Made by a program: the position numbers and the translations under genes. This document shows positions 57,115 through 64,000 of a stretch of 64,000 nucleotides of DNA, in pieces. The notes beneath the pieces are model-generated. The model was not told the origin of the DNA. It worked only from the letters and a program-made list of their open reading frames with translations, and ran no database searches. The DNA lies in contig BLSF01000013.1 of the NCBI GenBank assembly GCA_012862575.1, positions 124,001-188,000 on the forward strand, given 5' to 3'. Origin of the DNA: Parietichytrium sp. I65-24A. Taxonomy: Eukaryota > Sar > Bigyra > Thraustochytrida > Thraustochytriidae. The stretch's first letter is position 1; the number at the start of each line of letters is the position of its first letter.

Positions 57115-58989
57115 TCACAGCTCGCTGTCCCTCGCTGCCGAGAGTAGAGATTGAAAGAGCACCACAACCACTGTGATGTCATCGAGTTTCCGATTCCTTG
57201 AAATGGCTTGCGATAGAAGCTCTTCTGAAGCGCCTTCAGCTAGCCTTGCCAAGAGCTCTTCGCTCCGCTCCATGTCAGGCACTACAGTGTCGCGACTCAG
57301 CTTGTCGCGGCAATAGAGGCGAACAACCTCAGCCACTTCGCCTTTACCGAGATTGTCCCAGAGCCCATCAGAAGCAACGACCAGAAACATAAAGTCATTC
57401 TCATATGCAGGCTCAAAGACATTCACGTGCGGCCGAACTATTATCGGGGATTGATGCTCTATGATGCTTGAGTTATCTTCTGTGAACACTTTGTGTCCGT
57501 AATTTCCGAATGCTCGGGTCATATTCAAAGAGTGCGCGCCTTCCAACGCCACATAATTAAACCTGCTGCTCGGCCCGCGTCGAATGCCATCGTTCTTATT
57601 TGAGCGAGTCTTGGACGGCTTTCGTCTCGTCCGAGACTGTGCAATTTGCTTCACTCGCAAGTAGTCTTCGCTAGTGGGTTCCGGGATGGGGGTGTCTGCG
57701 ATTGTCATAGTTTCTACTGCCGAGTCTACGGCACCAGTTGGCCCACCTGCCTCCACCTTTCGTAACACCAACTTTAGCGCACTAATGTCTACCAGTTTTA
57801 CAGATTCGTCTTCCTCTTTGGTCAGGATATCGCCCGAGGGATTACTCGCATCACAACTTGGCTGTTGGAACGCAGATCCTTGCGAATTGTGGCTCCCAAC
57901 TCGGCTGAGACAGCCATCACCCTGTGCGCTTGTGGAACCAGGTTGTTCCTCCGACGTCTTCTGGTTCTCGCTTGGTGGTCCCCGACTTCCCTCGCTTCCC
58001 TTCGAATCAAATCGCAACAGGCCTGAACCTGAACCAGAAACAGTACCCGCAGCTGACGTTGGCGAAAAACAGGTCACCATCTTTGTCGTAGGCGCAGGGC
58101 GCATGGTGTTGACGTTTGGAGCCCCGCCGTTGGCCGTGGTGCTGCTGTCCGCACCTTCCCCTCCCTTCGCGTCATCGTCCATGCTGGCGCCTGAGTTGCC
58201 ACCGGGTTCGTCATCCGTTTCAAAAACTGTAGAGTCGAGTTTGACTTCGCTATCGTCTGTCAACGCGGCCTCAGAGGAAATTGCTGTGTCCCCACTCTCA
58301 GACTCCATCCGCGCTTGCTCGCGCTGCGTCTCTACGCCCTCCATATCATCTCCACCTGCGTTTTCCAGCGGGGCATCGGGGGGCTGCTCCGCGTCAATGA
58401 CAGACTCGCTGCTGTTCTCCACAGCGGAGCGTGACCCTAAAAAGTCGTACTCTCGGCAGCCCTCCTCACTCGTGCTCTTAACGAATCCGCTCCGCGTCAT
58501 AAGAATAGCCTCCGAGTCGCCAACGTTTGCACAGTAAAGCCTATTATGGGTGAACACGATTACCGTCGCCGTGCTGCCCTCGTGAGCGGAGCGCGGGGCC
58601 CTCAAACACCTGCACGGAGACTCGCGATAAAAATTACATTTGCACATCTCCTCGCGAAACTCTGCATATTCTTTTCCCAACGCATGCACTTCGCCGTACA
58701 ACGACTTATCCGAATACAGGAAGCTGTCGTGCAGCACCACCTCGAACCCTTTCCTGTTCGGCCCGTTCTCCACTATAAGGTGCTCCAAATGCGGCAAGAA
58801 ATTCTCTACAAGGTACGAGCTAGCGCCTGGCCCCCCGTGACCGTCAAACACGCCGATATATAAGGCATTCCCGTCATCATGCACGCGCATTTGCGAAATC
58901 TGAAATCTATCTTCATTCAACCCTCCATTCTTGAACGTAGGCGCCTTGCTGCTTCCTGTGCAGCCCGCCGCCGCGTACGCCATCTCCAC
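57115..58989 (-). CDS. PP2C-family serine/threonine phosphatase with long insertion
   Basis: 624 residues. PPM/PP2C motifs appear in order: NED (25-27), GVFDGHGG (46-53, metal-binding Asp49), HEGSTATVIVF (136-146), ANVGDSEAIL (154-163), then TRAFGNYGHK (about 490), VVASDGLWDN (about 536-545) and LDDITVVVVLF (about 602-612). The metal-coordinating Asp residues (DG, ASDG, DD) are all present, so activity with Mn/Mg is expected. Between motifs near 180 and 460 lies a low-complexity insertion rich in Ser, Glu, Asp and Gly, with no recognised domain. It replaces the usual short flap region and the LT.DH motif. It also raises length well above the typical 280-residue catalytic domain. The C-terminus follows the last strand directly. 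The protein is soluble with no targeting signal; substrates are unknown. Confidence 0.88.
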   Translation of the reverse strand: MEMAYAAAGCTGSSKAPTFKNGGLNEDRFQISQMRVHDDGNALYIGVFDGHGGPGASSYLVENFLPHLEHLIVENGPNRKGFEVVLHDSFLYSDKSLYGEVHALGKEYAEFREEMCKCNFYRESPCRCLRAPRSAHEGSTATVIVFTHNRLYCANVGDSEAILMTRSGFVKSTSEEGCREYDFLGSRSAVENSSESVIDAEQPPDAPLENAGGDDMEGVETQREQARMESESGDTAISSEAALTDDSEVKLDSTVFETDDEPGGNSGASMDDDAKGGEGADSSTTANGGAPNVNTMRPAPTTKMVTCFSPTSAAGTVSGSGSGLLRFDSKGSEGSRGPPSENQKTSEEQPGSTSAQGDGCLSRVGSHNSQGSAFQQPSCDASNPSGDILTKEEDESVKLVDISALKLVLRKVEAGGPTGAVDSAVETMTIADTPIPEPTSEDYLRVKQIAQSRTRRKPSKTRSNKNDGIRRGPSSRFNYVALEGAHSLNMTRAFGNYGHKVFTEDNSSIIEHQSPIIVRPHVNVFEPAYENDFMFLVVASDGLWDNLGKGEVAEVVRLYCRDKLSRDTVVPDMERSEELLARLAEGASEELLSQAISRNRKLDDITVVVVLFQSLLSAARDSEL

Positions 58990-60265
58990 TGCGCGACACG
59001 GTCTCTCGTTTCTACTCCCGCAATCTCACTCCACTTTTTACACCGTTTTCTCCCACTAACACAAACCCCTTCCTCGCAACTTCGCAAACGGTCCAGCTCT
59101 ACAACCGCCAGAACCAGCAACTCGCGCAGCTCTAATTAATGCACTTGCAAGCCTGCTGGTCCGCACTGGCCTCTCAGTGCGAAAAAGTTGTATGTATATT
59201 ATTAACAGTCCAAGATTTTCAGCTTGGAGTTGGTCTTCCAAGATGTCGTCGCGGGATTTGGCGATCAAGGCTTCTCTCTCCGCCGCGGACCTTCCGCCGG
59301 CACTAAGCCGGTGCTCGCGTACTTTTGTTTCTTTTGCGCGCCCCCTGCCTCGCGCTGCCACTCGTTTTTCACACGGCGCCGTCTCTCAGCACCTCTCCGC
59401 TTCGCGCGTTGTGGGAGGCCACCACGACGCGCGGCGGGACATCTCCCCAGGAATAACGTTTTACACTGCAGCTTGGCGCTAAGGCAAACGAGTAGCACCC
59501 GCGCTTGCGAAGAACCGGGATTTGCGATGCTTGGGTTGCTCTCTCCTATGCCCTCCTACCGTATACAGGCAATCAGAGTTCGGGATTTACAGAACAGCTT
59601 TTTAGAGTCCTCGAATCGGGTTCTCATACATATATTTCACTCTTCAAGTCTTCGGGTTCCGGGTTCTTCAGGAGATAGCGGCTGGTTGGCTGTTAGTATT
59701 CGTTTGCAAACCAAAACAAAACAAAACAAAACAAAACAATACAATACAAATATGAAAGTGCTGTGACCGTGGGTTCTCTGGAGGTCTGTAATATCTGAAT
59801 TCTGAATTCTGAACTCAAAGCAGAGGCACGGGACCAGAACGCCAGCGATCAACACCAAACACCAAACGTCAGACCAGAGACCACTTGCGCGGAACCCAAT
59901 CTCACGTTCAGACTGTTCAGACTCCATCTTGTTTCCATCTATTTCCATCTTGTCTCCATCTTATTCCATCCACTCCGTCCACATCTTTCTCCTTTTGAAC
60001 TTGCACTCAAGTTCACGTCACACACCAAACACAACACACAAACCCTTCATCTCTGCTCTCTGCTATCTGCTCTGCGGCTCGCAGGGTACTCGACTGCGTC
60101 TGCGACTGCGATTGCGAGTGTACTCGGGCACTGGCGATAGTACTCGGCGTGGCAGATCCCACGATCGTACTGTACGCGAGGAGTCCATCGGGTTGCGGAT
60201 CTTGCACTTTGTTCGCCTACTTTGGCAGCTGCAGTGGGCGCTCGGCGAGGCCTCGGACGCCTCCA
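58990..60265. other. Divergent promoter spacer with AAAAC repeat
   Basis: The shared upstream region of the PP2C (-) and tricorn (+) genes. It holds an (AAAAC)n repeat (59712-59750), a GAATTCT repeat near 59798 and several ATTCCATCT-like copies near 59926-59970. A 101-codon minus-strand frame at 59056-59361 is not convincing. Confidence 0.5.
59712..59750 (+). repeat. (AAAAC)n microsatellite
   Basis: About five AAAAC units passing into ATACA units. Confidence 0.85.
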
Positions 60266-63200
60266 ATGGAGAAAAAGAGCGACGAACAGCTGGACGGTCT
60301 TGGCGCAGGAGTGGCCGCGTTGAAGATTGGGGATGCGCGAAAAGTGAAAATGCGGAAAAAGGCAGATGCAGGGGAGAAGATGAGTGGGAGGAACGAAGCT
60401 GTAAATCTAAAAGGCGAGACGAAGATGAAGATCGCGGCGTATGCGCAGCAGCCGAGCATAGGCGGCGGCATTATCGCCTTCATCAGCGAAGGCGACGTCT
60501 TTGCTTGCTCGCAAAGCACATCAAGTAGTGCGTCTGGTGTGTCACTTGGCTTTGGTGACTTGGGTGACTTGGGTGAGGAGGTGGAGAAGCAGTCGCCTTG
60601 TGGACGAGCAGTTCGGCTCACGACGAGCGGGGACTGCGCATGGCCTCGCGTGGACTCGAGTGGGAAATGGGTCGCTTTCTCGAGTGCGTTGTCCGGCGTG
60701 CCTCAGGTGTTTCTCATGCGAGCCCGCGGAGGCATGCCGATTCGAGTGACGTGGTTCCCAGCAGGAGCTCAACCGGTGTGTTGGGTGGATGGAGAGAATG
60801 CAGTGATCGTGTCAACGTACCAGCATTGCGGGCATGGCGCCCCATATGAACGCGCGCAGCTCTATAAAGTATTTCTTCCTGACGTCGATCAAGATTTTGA
60901 CACATTAAAGACACAGCCCAAGACTGAGTGGATAGAGCAAGGGGACGAGCTTCTTCAGAATGACACTTATGAAATCCTTGGCCGAGGAACGTTAGATGCT
61001 CACATTGGGCAAGGGTGGATGGGTTACGGCGGTGGCGCACGAGGTCAAGTTTGGTGCAGGGTCAAATCCCAACAGCATGGCGGCTTCAAAAGACTGCTCG
61101 AGGGATTAAACGTTGGTAGTTTAATGCTCTCTACCGACTCTACACTCTTCTTTGTCGCAGATCCGGAGCGTGACAAGCCGGGGAATCTTTACTCGTTCGA
61201 CTTGAAAACCCCTGATGAAAGCCCTACCAAGCTCACTCATCACACCGATTTTTACGTGAGGAACGCTTCACTAAGCCGCGAAGCATCGACCATTGTGTAC
61301 CAATGTGGTGCGCAACTATATCTCTTGGATGTTGCTGCTCCTGGTTCCAAGCCTGTACTCATGGAAACCGAGCTGAACAGCTTTTGCCAGCCTCTGGCCA
61401 CCCGAGTTCTGGACGATCCAACAGAGTACTTGGATGATGTATGCATTTCTCCTTGTGGGCGCTTTATTGGTTGCCTCCTCAGAGGCCGTGTATTTGAGGC
61501 TGCGCTTTTTGAAGGCCCTGCTCTCGCTCATGGAGTCCACGATGGGTCTTTGCGCTACTTGTGTGCTTGTTACCTCACGGATGCTTCGCTGGCGGCTTTC
61601 TCGATAGGTGATGATCCGACCAAAATTTCTCTGCACATTTTCAACTCTGACAAGCTCTTCTCGGTCGAGAACGAATACAAGGACTATTCTGGAGAGCCGG
61701 ACGAAGTCGAGCAATCCTCTCCCTCGACGCACCACGAGCCTATTGTTTTCAGCCTGGAGGAACTTGGGCGGCCGTACGAAGCCACAGCTTCTCCGGAAGA
61801 GGAGGTTATGGCGTTGGTAAATTCTCGTGGGGAGCTCATAGTTCTCAAATACGGCGAAACATCCAAAGCCAAGATGATTCATTGCGTGGACAAATCGAGT
61901 TTTGAATTGGGCATAAACGACTTGCACTTCTCGGCATGCGGCAAGATGCTCACTTATACACGCAGAACAAGTGAGCACACGAGTTCGATATATGCCGTGG
62001 ACTTGAGCAAGAAGATACCAAAGGCGAGGCCAATCACTGCTTTGTCCGGCTTTTGCGACTCGGAGGCATGCTTGGACTCGGAGCTACGCTTTGTTTTCTT
62101 CAAGTCAAATCGAAATGCAAGATGCCTCCAGGACGAGATGTATGACAGCGTTGGATTTTCCACCTCAGAATGCCTTATGTTTGCTATTTTACAGCCTGAT
62201 GTTCAGAGTCCATTTATTAGGCCTCCGGCACCTCCCAAGGGAAAGGAAGATGACGAAGAAGAAGAAGAAGAAGAAGAGGAGGAGGAGGAGGAGGAGGATT
62301 GGGCGGGAGACGGCGGTCGTGAGACCACACGAAAATCGGAGCCGGCGAAAAAGAACGAGAAGGCAAAGTCGAAAGCCAAGGAGGAGGAATGGCCATCTTA
62401 TATTGACAAAGTCGACTTTGAAGCGGTACCGCGGAAAGTGTATGAGATCCCATTGCGGACGCGCATAGGCTATTCATATCATAATCTCATCTCTCTCGAC
62501 CATGACCGGCTCATTTTCATTCGCTCGAAAATTATGGGAAACCAAAATCCAATTCACCCAAACTACGACTCTGAAGATGATTGGGATAAGTCGCAGGCCG
62601 GCGATTTAGTTTGCTTTTATTTCTCTACTCGAAAACAAATTGTCATTCGAAGCGGGGACGTTGTGGGGGTGCAAATGTCAATGTCGGGAAATGCGTTGCT
62701 GCTTACCTGCATGGACGAAGATGAGGTGGAGTCTCTCAGGTGCTTTTCCGCTGACTTTGACAAAGAAACGGATTGTTTAGCAGATGATGACGACGACGAC
62801 GACGCCTTCGAGCAGGTGGACCCGCAGCATCTATCTGGAGACGTCGGCCCAATCAAAGGGTATGGCGAGGTCGACCTAGAGAGTAGAATAGTCTTGAGCG
62901 TCGAGCCCGCACTTGAATGGCCGCAGATGCTCGCAGAGGTATGGGCAGCGACACTTGATCAAGCATTCCAGTTGGAGCACATTCGCAAGCCGAGCGCTTT
63001 GACATTTGAGAGGTACCGCGCTAGACTCGAATCTGTGCGCTCCAGGAGCTGTTTTTACGATCTCGTAACTGAGTGTCTTGCAGAGTACGGGATTTCGCAC
63101 ATGTACATGGCTGATGGCGACTACAATGTGCTCGGTCGCGCACCCGTTTACTCTGCCGACCTCGGTCGCCTTGGCATACAAGGATCTTATTTAAAGAATG

Positions 63201-64000
63201 GCACCTTCCAGGTTGAGTACGTTGTAAAAGGGAACTCATGGTCCTTAGTGGCTGCCGGCCCAGTTTCTGCGGTTCTTCACCCTGGTGATCACATCATCTC
63301 GGTGAACAATCGATCTGTGAAATTCAACCTAGATAGCTTGCTTATTGGCTTTGTTGGCCGCCAGGTTCTTCTCGAAATCGAGCGACAAGAACTCACAAAG
63401 CCGTTGCACTACCGCGTAACGTGCGTTGGCGCTGCTCGCGAAGCCAATATGATGTACATCGACAAGGTGGAGGCCAAGCGTCGGTTTGTTCGTGAGACAT
63501 CCAATGGAAGATGCGGATACATTCACATACCGTCCATGAACACTAGAGGTTTTACATTTTTCACACAAGCGTTTTTGTATGAATCTCAGCTGGACTTTCT
63601 GATTATCGATGTCCGCGGAAATCCAGGTGGATGTCTGTCTGAGCAATTGCTTGAGAAATTGAGTAAAAAGAGGATAGCTGAGTGTCAGCCAAAGCACGGA
63701 AACTCGTATCCGTTTCCCATCATACCGATGCAAATGGTGCTCTTGGTCGACGAAGCTTCGAGCAGCGATGCTGAAATTTTCGCGTACTCGTTCCGGGAAC
63801 TGAACTTGGGCAAAGTTGTCGGAACCACGACCTGGGGAGGCGTGACCGGTATTTCAACTTCGACCTATCTCGTCGATGGCTCGTATATCACACACCCAAC
63901 CATCTCATTCACTGGGTCGGTACGGAAGAGTCAGCTCGAAAATGTTGGCTTTGTCCCTGACCACATCGTCGCTTCGCCTCCCATTGATCCTTTTAATCGC
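60266..64000 (+). CDS. Tricorn-type protease (S41 family), C-terminus beyond window
   Basis: An open frame of 1245 residues running off the right edge. Archaeal tricorn is an ATP-independent peptidase that trims oligopeptides released by the proteasome; bacterial and a few eukaryotic homologues exist. The first 750 residues show propeller blades (RLTTSGDCAWPRVDSSGKWV, FSSALSGVPQVFLMRARGG), interrupted by a run of Glu (about 665-678) and a Lys-rich stretch. The C1 region has GISHMYMADGDY with His945. A PDZ-like segment lies near 965-1015 (GPVSAVLHPGDHIISVNN). The tail-specific-protease core holds FLIIDVRGNPGG, DEASSSDAEIFAYSF with Ser1167 and GTTTWGGVTGI. His945 and Ser1167 align with the catalytic His and Ser of archaeal tricorn; the Glu of the triad lies beyond the window. 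No signal peptide, so cytosolic. Start is the first plausible Met; upstream is unclear. Confidence 0.9.
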   Translation, partial: MEKKSDEQLDGLGAGVAALKIGDARKVKMRKKADAGEKMSGRNEAVNLKGETKMKIAAYAQQPSIGGGIIAFISEGDVFACSQSTSSSASGVSLGFGDLGDLGEEVEKQSPCGRAVRLTTSGDCAWPRVDSSGKWVAFSSALSGVPQVFLMRARGGMPIRVTWFPAGAQPVCWVDGENAVIVSTYQHCGHGAPYERAQLYKVFLPDVDQDFDTLKTQPKTEWIEQGDELLQNDTYEILGRGTLDAHIGQGWMGYGGGARGQVWCRVKSQQHGGFKRLLEGLNVGSLMLSTDSTLFFVADPERDKPGNLYSFDLKTPDESPTKLTHHTDFYVRNASLSREASTIVYQCGAQLYLLDVAAPGSKPVLMETELNSFCQPLATRVLDDPTEYLDDVCISPCGRFIGCLLRGRVFEAALFEGPALAHGVHDGSLRYLCACYLTDASLAAFSIGDDPTKISLHIFNSDKLFSVENEYKDYSGEPDEVEQSSPSTHHEPIVFSLEELGRPYEATASPEEEVMALVNSRGELIVLKYGETSKAKMIHCVDKSSFELGINDLHFSACGKMLTYTRRTSEHTSSIYAVDLSKKIPKARPITALSGFCDSEACLDSELRFVFFKSNRNARCLQDEMYDSVGFSTSECLMFAILQPDVQSPFIRPPAPPKGKEDDEEEEEEEEEEEEEEDWAGDGGRETTRKSEPAKKNEKAKSKAKEEEWPSYIDKVDFEAVPRKVYEIPLRTRIGYSYHNLISLDHDRLIFIRSKIMGNQNPIHPNYDSEDDWDKSQAGDLVCFYFSTRKQIVIRSGDVVGVQMSMSGNALLLTCMDEDEVESLRCFSADFDKETDCLADDDDDDDAFEQVDPQHLSGDVGPIKGYGEVDLESRIVLSVEPALEWPQMLAEVWAATLDQAFQLEHIRKPSALTFERYRARLESVRSRSCFYDLVTECLAEYGISHMYMADGDYNVLGRAPVYSADLGRLGIQGSYLKNGTFQVEYVVKGNSWSLVAAGPVSAVLHPGDHIISVNNRSVKFNLDSLLIGFVGRQVLLEIERQELTKPLHYRVTCVGAAREANMMYIDKVEAKRRFVRETSNGRCGYIHIPSMNTRGFTFFTQAFLYESQLDFLIIDVRGNPGGCLSEQLLEKLSKKRIAECQPKHGNSYPFPIIPMQMVLLVDEASSSDAEIFAYSFRELNLGKVVGTTTWGGVTGISTSTYLVDGSYITHPTISFTGSVRKSQLENVGFVPDHIVASPPIDPFNR

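Noticed and set aside
57674-58537. 287-codon plus-strand frame within the PP2C insertion
   Set aside because: It arises from the low-complexity Ser/Glu region read backwards.
59056-59361. 101-codon minus-strand frame upstream of PP2C
   Set aside because: The first half is helical (AEREALIAKSRDDILEDQL) but the second half is low-complexity and no splice site rescues it.

Overview
This is a eukaryotic nuclear window. It carries large, mostly intronless genes on both strands, a few short GT-AG introns (65 to 84 bases, often with a CTAAC/CTGAC-type branch site), AATAAA polyadenylation signals and gene-poor spacers full of short repeats. The gene set suggests a stramenopile-like heterotrophic protist, with a thraustochytrid/labyrinthulomycete as the best guess. 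The clues are PT-rich stalks (PTKSPT, APTSAP) on secreted proteins, a single-chain cytosolic-type acetyl-CoA carboxylase without a transit peptide, canonical calmodulin, IQ/B-box/WW proteins and bacterial-type genes in a eukaryotic setting. This assignment is inference; no rRNA or organelle marker is present.

Layout. 0.5-3.4 kb: a carnosine-synthase-like ATP-grasp ligase (+) and a helical protein of unknown function (-). 6.1-9.6 kb: a secreted Ser-Gly-repeat protein (+) and a pentameric ligand-gated ion channel homologue (-). 11.6-14.4 kb: a small secreted or anchored protein (+) tail-to-tail with a TPR plus double cyclic-nucleotide-binding protein (-). 15.4-18.1 kb: a two-exon protein of unknown function (+). 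18.6-21.6 kb: a TPR-prefoldin fusion (-) and a bacterial-type DUF2779 nuclease (-). 23.0-27.0 kb: a SAP30-like/PHD chromatin protein with one intron (+), a membrane-anchored GNAT acetyltransferase (+) and a type I membrane protein with helical repeats (-). 27-30.3 kb: gene-poor, with hairpins and tandem repeats. 30.3-36.7 kb: a spliced class I methyltransferase (-), a coiled-coil gene split across two frames (+) and a multi-pass TMEM8/myomaker-like protein (-). 37.7-50.1 kb: a 1546-residue IQ/WW/B-box protein (-) and a 2365-residue acetyl-CoA carboxylase (-). 50.1-55.9 kb: the largest gene-poor stretch. 55.9-64 kb: calmodulin (+), a PP2C phosphatase with a long insertion (-) and a tricorn-type protease (+) that runs off the right edge.

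The genes do not form an operon or an obvious pathway. Several fit calcium or second-messenger signalling (calmodulin, the many IQ motifs, the double CNB protein, PP2C, the channel), and ACC supplies malonyl-CoA for lipid synthesis. The most unusual items are the DUF2779 nuclease with a complete set of nuclease, Fe-S and DEDD-like residues, the tricorn protease with its catalytic His and Ser, the channel homologue without a Cys-loop or signal peptide, the SAP30-PHD and TPR-prefoldin fusions, the Ser-Gly proteoglycan-like protein and a perfect 24-bp hairpin at 29.7 kb. No transposon, viral remnant, CRISPR array, rRNA or convincing tRNA was found.
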